Origin: DASPWW01 sp963756745
GTDB lineage: Bacteria > Actinomycetota > Thermoleophilia > Solirubrobacterales > 70-9
Direction: 5' to 3'
NCBI GenBank assembly: GCA_963756745.1
Contig: CAVWOU010000005.1
Span: 1-64,000 of the forward strand
Length of the DNA: 64,000 bases
A program made the translations under genes and the position numbers. This document shows positions 31,524 to 40,128 of the stretch, in pieces (the first letter of the stretch is position 1; every line of letters begins with the position of its first letter). The notes under the pieces are model-generated. The model was not told the origin of the DNA and did not search any database. It worked only from the letters and a program-made list of their open reading frames with translations.

Positions 31524-32798
31524 CTAGCCGAGCGCCTGATCGAAGGCTTCTGTGGCCGCCGCGATCGTGCGGTCGATCGCGGCCTCGTCGTGGGCCAGCG
31601 ACACAAACCACGCCTCGAACTGGGAGGGCGGCGCGTACACGCCACGGTCGAGCAGCGCGCGGCAGAAGCGCGCGTACGCGTCCAGGTCGCACGCCGTCGC
31701 GCCGGCGAAGTCGCGCACCGGCTCGGCGCTGAAGAAGACGGTCAGAAGCCCGCACACCGAGACGACCTGGACGGGGCGATCGCCGGCCGCCTCTCGCAGG
31801 CCGGCGGCGAGCCGACCCGTCAGCGTGCCGAGCTCGCCGTACGCCGGGGCGTCGAGCTTGACGAGGGTCGCGAGCCCGGCGGCGACCGCGAGCGGGTTCC
31901 CGGACAGCGTGCCCGCCTGATAGACGTCGCCGGCCGGGGCGAGTTGCTCCATCAACCCGCGGCTCCCCCCGTACGCCGCCGCCGGGAGCCCGCCTCCCAG
32001 CACCTTCCCCATCACCGTGACGTCCGCGTCGACGCCGTACAGCTCCTGCGCGCCTCCCTGCGCGACGCGGAAGCCGCTGATCACCTCGTCGAGGATCAGC
32101 AGCGCCCCGTGCGCGCCCGCCTCCTCGCGGAGGAAGTCAAGAAAGCCCTTCGCGGGAACCACCACGCCCATGTTCGCCGGGACGGGCTCGGCGATGATCG
32201 CTGCCACGGGGCGCGCGGCCAGCGCGGCCTCGACGGCGGCGGTGTCGTTCCACGGCACCACGACCGTGTCCGCGGTCTGCGCCGCTGTCACCCCGGGGCT
32301 GGCCGGGATCCCCTCCGTCGCGAGCCCCGAGCCCGCCTCGGCGAGCAGCCCGTCGACGTGGCCGTGATAGGAGCCCGCGAACTTGACCACCGCGTCTCGC
32401 CCTGTCGCGGCGCGGGCGAGCCGGAGGGCGCTCATCGAAGCCTCCGTCCCGGAGTTCACCATCCGCACCATCTCGACCGAGCCGAACCTCTCGGTCACCT
32501 CGCCGGCGAGCGCGATCTCGGCTCCCGTCGCCGCGCCGTAGCTCGTCCCCCGCCCCACCGCCTCGCGCACCGCGGCGACGACGTCGGGGTCGGCGTGCCC
32601 GAGGATCAACGGGCCCCACGAGCACACGTAGTCGAGGTAGCGGTTCCCGTCGACGTCGATCAACTCGGCGCCCTCGCCGCGCTCGATGAAGATCGGGTCG
32701 CGGCCGATCGACCGCATCGCCCTTACGGGCGAATTCACGCCGCCGGGAATCAGCCCAAGCGCCCGGCGGTAGAGCCGCTCGGAGCGGTCGGTGTTCAC
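31524..32798 (-). CDS. hemL: Glutamate-1-semialdehyde 2,1-aminomutase
   Basis: HemL makes 5-aminolevulinate in the C5 tetrapyrrole route. The 424-aa PLP enzyme has PGGVNSPVRAMRSIGRDPIF, VNSGTEASMSALRLARAATG, LLILDEVISGFRVAQGG and the PLP lysine in VTVMGKVLGGGLPAAAYGGS. Full length. It lies 23 bases after the fused AhbA/AhbB-like gene and hemB, forming a haem-synthesis operon. Confidence 0.95.
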   Translation of the reverse strand: MNTDRSERLYRRALGLIPGGVNSPVRAMRSIGRDPIFIERGEGAELIDVDGNRYLDYVCSWGPLILGHADPDVVAAVREAVGRGTSYGAATGAEIALAGEVTERFGSVEMVRMVNSGTEASMSALRLARAATGRDAVVKFAGSYHGHVDGLLAEAGSGLATEGIPASPGVTAAQTADTVVVPWNDTAAVEAALAARPVAAIIAEPVPANMGVVVPAKGFLDFLREEAGAHGALLILDEVISGFRVAQGGAQELYGVDADVTVMGKVLGGGLPAAAYGGSRGLMEQLAPAGDVYQAGTLSGNPLAVAAGLATLVKLDAPAYGELGTLTGRLAAGLREAAGDRPVQVVSVCGLLTVFFSAEPVRDFAGATACDLDAYARFCRALLDRGVYAPPSQFEAWFVSLAHDEAAIDRTIAAATEAFDQALG

Positions 32799-32821
32799 CG
32801 TTCAGACGGCCGTCTGCCGTC

Positions 32822-33898
32822 TCAACCGTGCTCCTGTTCCCAGCGGGCGTAGTCGTCGACGAAGTACCGCAGCCGCACCTTCTTGAACTCAGTCGATGAG
32901 TACAGGACCGCGCGATCGTCCCCGTGCAGCCCGTGGTCCTCCGCGATCCGGTCGAGGATCGCGTCGCACTCCTCCTTCGAACGGCCATGAGCCATCGTGA
33001 ACACGCTGTACGGCCAGTCGCCATACGTCGGGCGCTGGTAGCAGTGAGAGATCCCGCGCACCGCGGCCATCCGGCGTCCCACCTCGAGGACGTCGGCTTC
33101 GGGAACCCGCCACACGCCCATCCCGTTGGCCGAGAACCCCGCCCTGCGGTGATACAGGATCGCCGCCACGCGGCGGAGCAGCTTGCGATCGACCATCCCC
33201 CGCAGGTGGCCGAGGAAATCGTCGCTCGACATCCCGAGCTCCTCGGCCGCCGCGTCGTACGGGCGGTCGGCGACGTCCATCGGTCCCTGGAGAGCGCGGA
33301 TCACCCCGACGTCGCGCTCGTCGTACGGCTGGGCCTGGAGCTCGCGAGGCGGTGCCGCGTCGATCTGGGCGGCGAGCGCGTCGGTGCCCCGCTCCATCTC
33401 GAGGTTCATGTTGATCTTGAACAGCACCAGCGTCGGTAGCTGGCGGATCGACTCGGCGCCGGTGAGCCGCTTCAGCACGTCGAGCGTCCCCTCGAGCCCC
33501 AGCTCCGAGTCCGGCGGGGTGGCGATCGTGAACCAGAGGTTGAACTCATGCGTGCGGAGGTAGTTGTGAGACACCCCGGGGTGGGCGTTGATGATCGCCG
33601 CCGCGCGGTGCGGGTTGTCCGAGTCGACCTTCGCGGCAACGAGCATCGAGCTGTAACCGAGCGCCCGGGTGTCGAAGATCGGCGTGATCTCGCGGATGAT
33701 CCGCTCGTCGAGCAGCCGCTTGGTGCGGGCCTTGACCTCGCCGACGTCGATGCCGGCCTCGCCGGCGATCGCCGCGAACGGCTCGCGCTCGAGCGGGAAG
33801 CTCGACTGGAGCAGGTTCATCAGCCGCTTGTCGGTCTCGTCGAGCGGGACCGCGGCGCCGCCGGCCCGCGAGCGGACCTTGGGTCGGGCTACAGCCAC
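32822..33898 (-). CDS. Fused AhbA/AhbB-like (siroheme decarboxylase/NirDL-type) protein
   Basis: Two Lrp/AsnC-like units in one 358-aa chain. Unit 1: LDETDKRLMNLLQSSFPLER with helix-turn-helix, then GYSSMLVAAKVD and VSHNYLRTHEFNLWFTIAT. Unit 2: DERDVGVIRALQGPMDVADR, then GFSANGMGVWRVP and ISHCYQRPTYGDWPYSVFTM. The His in each VSHxY/ISHxY match AhbA and AhbB, which decarboxylate siroheme in the alternative haem or haem d1 routes. GTG 33898 overlaps hemB by 10 bp. A true Lrp-type regulator is less likely given the hem context. Confidence 0.75.
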   Translation of the reverse strand: MAVARPKVRSRAGGAAVPLDETDKRLMNLLQSSFPLEREPFAAIAGEAGIDVGEVKARTKRLLDERIIREITPIFDTRALGYSSMLVAAKVDSDNPHRAAAIINAHPGVSHNYLRTHEFNLWFTIATPPDSELGLEGTLDVLKRLTGAESIRQLPTLVLFKINMNLEMERGTDALAAQIDAAPPRELQAQPYDERDVGVIRALQGPMDVADRPYDAAAEELGMSSDDFLGHLRGMVDRKLLRRVAAILYHRRAGFSANGMGVWRVPEADVLEVGRRMAAVRGISHCYQRPTYGDWPYSVFTMAHGRSKEECDAILDRIAEDHGLHGDDRAVLYSSTEFKKVRLRYFVDDYARWEQEHG

Positions 33899-34860
33899 CC
33901 GGCGGCTGCCTTGGCGAAGTAGGTGAAGATCACGTCGGCGCCGGCGCGCCTGATCGCGGTCAGCGACTCGAGCACCGCCGCGCGCTCGTCGATCCAGCCG
34001 GCGTCGGCGGCGGACTTCAGCATCGAGTACTCGCCCGAGACCTGGAACGCAGCGACGGGCGCGCCCGTGGCGTCCTTGACGCGGCGCACGACGTCGAGAT
34101 AGGGAAGCGCGGGCTTGACCATCAGCACGTCGGCGCCCTCCTCGAGGTCGAGCAGCGCCTCGCGCACACCCTCGGCGGCGTTCGCGGGATCCATCTGGTA
34201 GCCGCGCCGGTCCCCGAACGCGGGGGTCGACTCGGCGGCGTCGCGGAACGGCCCGTAGAACGCCGACGCGTACTTCGCGCTGTAGGCGATGATCGGAAGC
34301 TCGCGCCGCCCGAGCTCGTCGAGCTGCGAGCGGACCGCCCCGATCCGGCCGTCCATCATGTCCGACGGCGCGACGGCGTCGGCGCCGGCCTCGACGTGCG
34401 AGATCGCCGTCTTGGCGAGCAGCTCCAGCGTCACGTCGTTGTCCACCTCGCCGTCCTCTCGCACCACCCCGCAGTGGCCGTGCGACGTGTACTCGCACAG
34501 GCACACGTCGGTGATCACGAGCAGGTCGGGGTGCGCCTCCTTCAGCGCCCGGACCGCCATCTGCACGACGCCCTCGTCGTCGTACGCGCCCGAGGCCATC
34601 TCATCCTTCTCGGCGGGAACGCCGAACAGGACCACGGCGCCGATTCCAGCCTCGGCGATCTCGCCGCCCTCGCCAACGAGCTCGGAGATCGAGTAGCGCT
34701 CGACGCCCGGCATCGAGGGAACCGGCTCGCGCACCCCCTCTCCGGAGACGACGAACATCGGCTGCACGAGGTGCGCCGGCGATAGCTCGGTCTCGCGGAT
34801 CAGGTCGCGAAGCGTCTTGGTGCGACGCATGCGCCGCATCCGCGTGGCGGGAAAGCTCAC
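33889..34860 (-). CDS. hemB: Delta-aminolevulinic acid dehydratase (porphobilinogen synthase)
   Basis: HemB condenses two 5-aminolevulinates to porphobilinogen. The 323-aa protein has the zinc site VCLCEYTSHGHCGVV, the Schiff-base lysines in IIAYSAKYASAFYGPFRDA and DVLMVKPALPYLDVVRRVKD, and FQVSGEYSML. The GTG start has TAGAAT 7 bases upstream and no ribosome site, suggesting a leaderless mRNA. First gene of hemB-ahbAB-hemL. Confidence 0.95.
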   Translation of the reverse strand: MSFPATRMRRMRRTKTLRDLIRETELSPAHLVQPMFVVSGEGVREPVPSMPGVERYSISELVGEGGEIAEAGIGAVVLFGVPAEKDEMASGAYDDEGVVQMAVRALKEAHPDLLVITDVCLCEYTSHGHCGVVREDGEVDNDVTLELLAKTAISHVEAGADAVAPSDMMDGRIGAVRSQLDELGRRELPIIAYSAKYASAFYGPFRDAAESTPAFGDRRGYQMDPANAAEGVREALLDLEEGADVLMVKPALPYLDVVRRVKDATGAPVAAFQVSGEYSMLKSAADAGWIDERAAVLESLTAIRRAGADVIFTYFAKAAAGWL

Positions 34861-34890
34861 CGGATGGATTCTAGGACCGATCCGTGTTAC

Positions 34891-36237
34891 CTACGCGAAT
34901 CGCTGCAGTGCGAGACGCGCGAGAGCGCCGTAGGCGAGCGCGAGCGCCGCGAGGTGCAGAAGCGGCACCCAGATCGACGGTCCGGCCTCGTCGAGCGCGC
35001 CGGAGATCGCATCGAGCGCGGGGCTGAACGGGAACAGAGCGGTCACGAACTCGAGCACATCGAACACGAACGGGCTGACTGTGCCCGAGGGCACGAGCGA
35101 GAGGAAGGCGATCGGCAGCGAGACCATGAACGCCAGCAGCGAGCTGGCGCGGACCTCCCGGGTCGCGCCGCCGATCGCGGCCCCGAAGGCTGCGAACCCC
35201 GCGCCCGCGACGACGATCGCGGGGATCCAAAGCGGGAACCGCGCCCAGTCGAGGTCGACGAAGAGCTGGATCCCGACGAGCATGACGAGCGTGACGACGA
35301 GCGAGCAGATCACCCCGAGCGCGATCTTCTCGGCGAGCAGCGAGCTTCGTGTGACGAGCCCTCGGGTGAGGCGCGCGAACGCGTTCTCCTCGCGCTCGAG
35401 CGCCAGCGACCCCGCGACGAGGAGCACGGTGACGAACATCAGCGTGACCGTCGCGGCCACCCCGATCGCGAACGCGTCGAGCGTCGGGCGCTCGCCCGCC
35501 ACCGACTCGGTGTCCACCCGGATCGGCTGCCTCACCGCGCCGAGCAAGGGCACCGCGAGGTCGAGGTTCTGGCGCGCCAGGTCGGCGAACCTCACCACCT
35601 GCTCGACCGCCGCCCGCTGGCCCGCGGGGAGCTCCGCTTTGATCCCCTCGAGGATCCGCGCGGCGTTCTTGAGCCCGAGGATCTCGATCGACTGACCGAG
35701 GAGGCTGAATTCGCCGCCCTCGACGAGCAGGTCTAGGTACCCGGCGGCCTGGTCGGAGACCCGCTGCGAGATCAGCAGGTTGGCCTCGGTGACCAGCGAG
35801 TCGATCCGGTCCTCGACGAGCCGCGCCTTGAGCGGGTCCTCCTCGTTGACGAGCACCTGGACACTCGGCTGCTCGGGGTCGAGCGACGTGAGCGATCGCA
35901 GGTTGTCGATCAGGTCCGGCGGGACGATCACGGCCGCGAGCACGTCGCCGCTCTCGACCTTGCTCCGCGCCTCATCGAGCGAATCGACGTCGACGCACTC
36001 GATCCGCGAGCAGAGCTCTTCACTCGCGTCGACCTGGCCGAACTCCGTGTCGTCCCCGAACGGAAACTCCTCGCCCGCCGGGACCTGGTTGAAGAACGCC
36101 ACCTCCGGCTCCACGGGGCCGCGCGAGAGCGCGAACCCGATCAGGACCGCGATCACGATCGGGTAGGCGATCAGCAGGGCCGTGACCAGCGGCGAGCGCC
36201 GCAGGATCTGGAGGTCCTTGAGGAGCAGCCAGCGCAT
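34891..36237 (-). CDS. ABC-2-type transporter permease
   Basis: The 448-aa protein starts MRWLLLKDLQILRRSPLVTA with a first helix (LIAYPIVIAVLIGFALSRG), then about 210 residues outside the membrane, then at least five helices (AIGVAATVTLMFVTVLLVAG, IALGVICSLVVTLVMLVGIQ). This is the ABC-2/CcmB-like exporter layout. The substrate cannot be told. It follows the ATPase gene by 5 bases and works with it. Confidence 0.85.
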   Translation of the reverse strand: MRWLLLKDLQILRRSPLVTALLIAYPIVIAVLIGFALSRGPVEPEVAFFNQVPAGEEFPFGDDTEFGQVDASEELCSRIECVDVDSLDEARSKVESGDVLAAVIVPPDLIDNLRSLTSLDPEQPSVQVLVNEEDPLKARLVEDRIDSLVTEANLLISQRVSDQAAGYLDLLVEGGEFSLLGQSIEILGLKNAARILEGIKAELPAGQRAAVEQVVRFADLARQNLDLAVPLLGAVRQPIRVDTESVAGERPTLDAFAIGVAATVTLMFVTVLLVAGSLALEREENAFARLTRGLVTRSSLLAEKIALGVICSLVVTLVMLVGIQLFVDLDWARFPLWIPAIVVAGAGFAAFGAAIGGATREVRASSLLAFMVSLPIAFLSLVPSGTVSPFVFDVLEFVTALFPFSPALDAISGALDEAGPSIWVPLLHLAALALAYGALARLALQRFA

Positions 36238-36242
36238 TGGCT

Positions 36243-37019
36243 TCAGTGACCGCGCTGGTGGAGGAACGCCACGAACGCCGCCTCGAAGTCCTCGGCGGAC
36301 GCCGCCCGGGCCCCGGCCGCCGCCTCGCTCGCGACCGCCTCGTGCAGCGCGCGCGCCGAGCCGTCAAAGAGGCGCTCGCCGTCCGCGAGCAGTAGCAGCC
36401 GCTCGCCGTAGCGCTCAGCCTCCTGGATGTTGTGGGTGGAGAAGATCACCGTCGTGCCGCCGCCGGCGAGCCCGAGCACGAATTCCCACAGGCGCTCGCG
36501 CTGGCGCGGGTCGAGCCCGGCGCTGGGCTCGTCCAGGAGCAGTACCGCGGGGCGCGCCAGCAGCCCGATGGCGATGTTGATCCGCTGCTGGTTTCCTCCC
36601 GACAGCGTCCCGACCTGATCGTCGCGACGCTCGCCCAGCGCCGTCTGGCCGAGCATCTCCTCCACCGTGGCGTCGACGTCATCCACGCCCTCCAGGTGCG
36701 CGAACAGCCGCAGGTTCTCGGCGACGGTGAGGCGTCGATACAGCGCCGCCTGCTGCGGGATCCACCCGATCTCGCCCGGCTGGCGCGAAACCGTGCCCTC
36801 GTCCGGCCGGCGGATCCCGGCGAGGATCGAAAGCAGCGTCGTCTTGCCCGCCCCGTTGGGCCCGATCACCGCGAGCAGCTCGCCGCGGTGCGCCTCGAAG
36901 CTCACCCCGCGCAGCGCCACGCGGTCGCCGAAGCGCTTGACGAGGCCTCGCCCCTCGATCACCACCTCCCGCTCCGCCGCCCGCGGGGCGGACGCGCCTT
37001 CCGCAACGTTCCCCGTCAC
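36243..37019 (-). CDS. ABC transporter ATP-binding protein
   Basis: The ATPase of the exporter. Walker A is AVIGPNGAGKTTLLSILAG, the signature is GTLSGGNQQRINIAIGL, Walker B is AVLLLDEPSAGLDPRQRERL, and the switch His is in FSTHNIQEAERYGE. I use GTG 37019 (VTGNVAEGASAPR); GTG 37052 is also possible. Length 258 aa. The gene is divergent from the YmdB-type gene. Confidence 0.9.
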   Translation of the reverse strand: MTGNVAEGASAPRAAEREVVIEGRGLVKRFGDRVALRGVSFEAHRGELLAVIGPNGAGKTTLLSILAGIRRPDEGTVSRQPGEIGWIPQQAALYRRLTVAENLRLFAHLEGVDDVDATVEEMLGQTALGERRDDQVGTLSGGNQQRINIAIGLLARPAVLLLDEPSAGLDPRQRERLWEFVLGLAGGGTTVIFSTHNIQEAERYGERLLLLADGERLFDGSARALHEAVASEAAAGARAASAEDFEAAFVAFLHQRGH

Positions 37020-37139
37020 CGGCGGAACGCTACCTAGAGTGGTGACTCTCACAACATTGCACCCGAAACGGCGGCCCCAGATCGCCGTTCCAAGCACAAC
37101 GTTGAGAGAGGCACCACTGGCGCCGGATACGCTGGGCCA

Positions 37140-37919
37140 ATGCGGGTCTTGTTTATCGGGGACGTCGTCGGAAAGCCCGGCCGCGCCGGCCTCGCGCGGG
37201 CGATGCCCGAGCTGCGCGAGCGCCACTCACCGGACCTCGTGATCGCGAACGGGGAGAACTCCGCGGGGGGGCTGGGGATCACAGAGAAGACCGCCGAGGA
37301 CATGTTCGGCGTCGGCGTCGACGTGATCACGTCCGGCAACCACGTCTACAAGCACCGCGACGCGTATGAGTTCCTGGACCGCGCCGAGCGGGTGATCCGG
37401 CCGGCGAACTATCCGAGCGGGAACCCCGGCCGCGGCCACACGGTGGTCGAGGCCGGGGGGAGGCGGGTCGGGGTGATCAACCTCAGCGGCGCCCTGTATC
37501 TCACCGTCGCGCGGTATCCGTTCCCGGCGGCCGACGAGCTCGTCGAGCGGCTTCAGGGCGAGACCGAAGCGCTCGTGGTCGACTTCCACTGCGAGCTGAC
37601 GAGCGAGAAAGTCGCGATGGGGTGGCATCTCGATGGCCGCGTCGCCGCGGTGCTCGGTACGCACACCCACGTTCCCACGGCCGACGCGCGCGTGCTCCCC
37701 GGCGGCACCGCCTACATCTCGGACGTCGGGATGACCGGATCGCGGGCGGGGATCATCGGCGTCAAGCGCCATCAGGCGCTGGAGGCGTTTCGCACCCAGA
37801 TGCCGATCCGGTTCGAGACCGCCGACGAGGACGTGTGGGTGAACGCCGTCACGGTGGAGGTGGGCGACGGCGGGCTCGCTCACTCGATCGAGCAGGTGTT
37901 GATGCCCGCGCCCGACTGA
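37140..37919 (+). CDS. YmdB-type (TIGR00282) metallophosphoesterase
   Basis: The 259-aa protein has the calcineurin-like metal sites MRVLFIGDVVGKPGRAGL, LVIANGENSAGGLGIT, VITSGNHVYKHRDAY, and ALVVDFHCELTSEKVAMGWH followed by VLGTHTHVPTADARVLPGG. The family member YmdB of Bacillus cleaves 2',3'-cAMP and controls development. TACGCT lies exactly 6 bases before the ATG, so the mRNA may be leaderless. Confidence 0.9.
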   Translation: MRVLFIGDVVGKPGRAGLARAMPELRERHSPDLVIANGENSAGGLGITEKTAEDMFGVGVDVITSGNHVYKHRDAYEFLDRAERVIRPANYPSGNPGRGHTVVEAGGRRVGVINLSGALYLTVARYPFPAADELVERLQGETEALVVDFHCELTSEKVAMGWHLDGRVAAVLGTHTHVPTADARVLPGGTAYISDVGMTGSRAGIIGVKRHQALEAFRTQMPIRFETADEDVWVNAVTVEVGDGGLAHSIEQVLMPAPD

Positions 37920-38188
37920 CCCGCCACGCGACGAGACACACAGTCCCACTTAAGCGAATGATCAGGGATGCGCGGGCGCGGCGCTAGCGGCGCTCCACGC
38001 TCACCGACCCCCCCGGACACCGAGCGGGGACAGGGCTTGCGGGTCAAGTAGACGAGCGCTGCTGCTAAGGTCGCAACCCGTCAGGCCGGGTAATGCCCGG
38101 CAAACAAGGTGCACAGCGCTCGCAGGGAGACGTTCGTATGTCGGATCCTCCGCGTTCGCAGCACACAGAGACATACCGGAGGAACGAC
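37920..38188 (+). promoter_or_regulatory. Cold-shock gene upstream region and leader
   Basis: No gene is supported; an open frame from 38093 into the Csp gene is probably leader. A candidate -10 TAAGGT is at 38066-38071. It is followed by the stem GCCGGG / CCCGGC at 38085-38101 with loop TAATG. If that -10 is used, the leader is about 110 bases long and ends with CGGAGGAACGAC before the ATG. Long leaders are common for cold-shock mRNAs. Confidence 0.4.
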
Positions 38189-38398
38189 ATGCCAACCGGA
38201 ACCGTGAAGTGGTTCAACGACGACAAGGGCTTCGGGTTCATTGCGCCCGAGGACGGCTCGGGGGACGACGTATTCGTCCACCAGAGCGCGATCGTCAGCG
38301 ATGGCTTTCGCACGCTCGCCGAGGGTGCGACGGTCACCTACGAGGTCGAGTCGAGCGAGAAGGGCCCGCGCGCCGTCAACGTCACGACGGTGAGCTGA
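38189..38398 (+). CDS. Cold-shock protein (CspA family)
   Basis: A 69-aa single OB-fold protein that binds single-stranded RNA or DNA. It starts MPTGTVKWFNDDKGFGFIAP with RNP1 (KGFGFI), then RNP2 DDVFVHQSAI, and ends GPRAVNVTTVS. The ATG has GGAGGA 7 bases upstream. Its last 17 bases overlap, antisense, the 3' end of the convergent membrane-protein gene. Confidence 0.95.
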   Translation: MPTGTVKWFNDDKGFGFIAPEDGSGDDVFVHQSAIVSDGFRTLAEGATVTYEVESSEKGPRAVNVTTVS

Positions 38399-40124
38399 CC
38401 CCGACCAGAGAACGCTTCGAATCACCGACGCCCGCCACACCGGCGGGCGTCGGTCGTTGAGGCTCCTCCCCCGCCAGCGCTGCGCAGGCGAGCGGGAAGA
38501 ACCACACGATGTAGAGGTAGAACCAGTGCTCGGCGGTGAGCTGAAGCGCGATCAGGATCGCCGCGGCGAGCGCCGCGATCCGGGGGAGCGTGCGGTGGCG
38601 CGGGACGAAGGCCACCACGAGCGCAAGCGCGACGGTGGCGATCATGAGCCCGGTCCGGAGCGGCTCGAGATCGGGCTCCTGGCCCCAGATCGAGAACGGT
38701 GAGTCGCGGTCCACCTGGCTGGAGACCGTGCGCTCCCAGAACGTCGACAGCCCGGGGTCCAGCAGCGTCGGGAGTATCGCGAGCGCACCGACCCCCGCGA
38801 GCGCGGCCAAGAACAACGCGAGCGAACGCAACCGTCCGCGCGCGAAGGGCCCCTCGCCCGTCTCCGGGTCTGCCGCCAACAGGCCCGCGCGGGGGCCGGC
38901 CGCGAACAGGGGGGCGAGCGCGAGCGGCGCGAACTTCGTGAGCGCCGCCAGCGCCGTCATCGCCCCGCGGCCCACCGGTGTCCAGATCAGCACCAGCGCG
39001 GCGAGCACGAGCGCGGCCACCAGCGAGTCGTTGGCGTTCGACTGCAGCGTGTACGCGGTGTATGGGTATGCCGCCCATGCGAACGCCAACATCACGCCGA
39101 GGTCGAGACCCGCCCGACCAGGCCGCATCCGGCGACCGAGCAGCACGAGCAGCGCGACGACCGCAAGGTCGAACAGGATCGACGCCGCGTGGGCGGCGGG
39201 GAGCTCGTCCCACTCACCCGACCACGGGAGCACCTGCTCGAGCGGGACGTAGGCGTAGTAGTTGACCGGGCCGTACGTGTCGCCGAACTGGTTGTCGTCC
39301 GGAAATGCGTCCGCGCCGTACAGCGGATCGCCCTCGATCGCGCGGTCGGCGCCCACGACACCCGAGTAGCCGACGTCGATCACCCCCGAGTCCGCGACGT
39401 TGAGCGCGATCCGGAACCCGACCAGGAACGCGGCCGCGACCGCGAGCCACACGATCGGGGCCGCGGGACGCAGGCCGACCCCGGCGCCGCGAAACCCGAT
39501 CCACAGCATCCGCGCGAGGAGGTAGAGCAGTACCGGGTATGCGAGCGGGACCGAGACCCCGATCTCGCCGTTGTTGAAGAAGACGTGCGAGACCCCGAAC
39601 CCGAGCAGCACGAGCAGGTCGAGGTGGACGATCCGCCACGGCCGCCTCCAGTCGAGCAGCCCGAAGAAGAACAGCGCGCACAGCGGCAGCCACACGTACG
39701 GCGCGTTGAGCTTGTGGCCGAACGAGCCGGAATAGCCGCGTGCCATCTGCCACGCCACCTGGTAGCCGGTCCACGACTCGTCGACGGTCGCCGACGGGTC
39801 GTCCACCAGGACCTGCGCGACCTCACGACCATCCGCGAAATACCCGACCTGCCACTGCGCCGGTGGCTTTGCCTCGACCGCGACGTCGAGATTGCCGTAG
39901 CGCTCGCGCGTCTCGGCGACCTTGGGGTCGCGCTTGGCGACCCGGATCGCCTGCCGCGCCGTGATCTCGTAGCCGGTGGGGCGCGTGGGCAGGTCTTCGG
40001 AGATCTCGAACGCGGGCGCCGTCGATCCCGGCGTCCCGTCGACCTGGGCCGCGACCTCGGGAGCGAACAGGAGCAGCGCTACGACCGCGAGGACCGCGGC
40101 GCTCAGTGCCTCCCGAACGTCCAC
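38382..40124 (-). CDS. Multi-pass membrane protein, probable glycosyltransferase (GT-C/GT87-like)
   Basis: A 580-aa protein with an N-terminal signal-like helix, a 100-residue soluble domain, then about ten membrane helices (LPLCALFFFGLLDWRR, LLVLLGFGVSHVFF, APLALAPLFAAGPRAGLLAA). GYSGVVGADRAIEGDPLYGA and DTYGPVNYYAYVPLEQVLPW resemble the acidic first loop of polyprenyl-phosphate-sugar glycosyltransferases, and TLQSNANDSLVAALVLAAL fits the DUF2029/GT87 type. Substrate unknown. It follows the GtrA gene after 4 bases. Confidence 0.7.
   Translation of the reverse strand: MDVREALSAAVLAVVALLLFAPEVAAQVDGTPGSTAPAFEISEDLPTRPTGYEITARQAIRVAKRDPKVAETRERYGNLDVAVEAKPPAQWQVGYFADGREVAQVLVDDPSATVDESWTGYQVAWQMARGYSGSFGHKLNAPYVWLPLCALFFFGLLDWRRPWRIVHLDLLVLLGFGVSHVFFNNGEIGVSVPLAYPVLLYLLARMLWIGFRGAGVGLRPAAPIVWLAVAAAFLVGFRIALNVADSGVIDVGYSGVVGADRAIEGDPLYGADAFPDDNQFGDTYGPVNYYAYVPLEQVLPWSGEWDELPAAHAASILFDLAVVALLVLLGRRMRPGRAGLDLGVMLAFAWAAYPYTAYTLQSNANDSLVAALVLAALVLIWTPVGRGAMTALAALTKFAPLALAPLFAAGPRAGLLAADPETGEGPFARGRLRSLALFLAALAGVGALAILPTLLDPGLSTFWERTVSSQVDRDSPFSIWGQEPDLEPLRTGLMIATVALALVVAFVPRHRTLPRIAALAAAILIALQLTAEHWFYLYIVWFFPLACAALAGEEPQRPTPAGVAGVGDSKRSLVGVSSPS
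38425..38453 (+). terminator. Terminator hairpin of the cold-shock gene
   Basis: Perfect 12-bp stem CCGACGCCCGCC / GGCGGGCGTCGG with a 5-base loop, 27 bases after the Csp stop, followed by a short T-containing stretch. It lies inside the C-terminal codons of the opposite-strand gene. Confidence 0.75.
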
Positions 40125-40128
40125 ACGC

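Noticed and set aside
38070..38160. Resemblance of the cold-shock leader to SRP RNA (GTCAGGCCGG)
   Set aside because: The rest of the conserved SRP tip (GGAAG...AGCAG) is absent, so no RNA gene is called.
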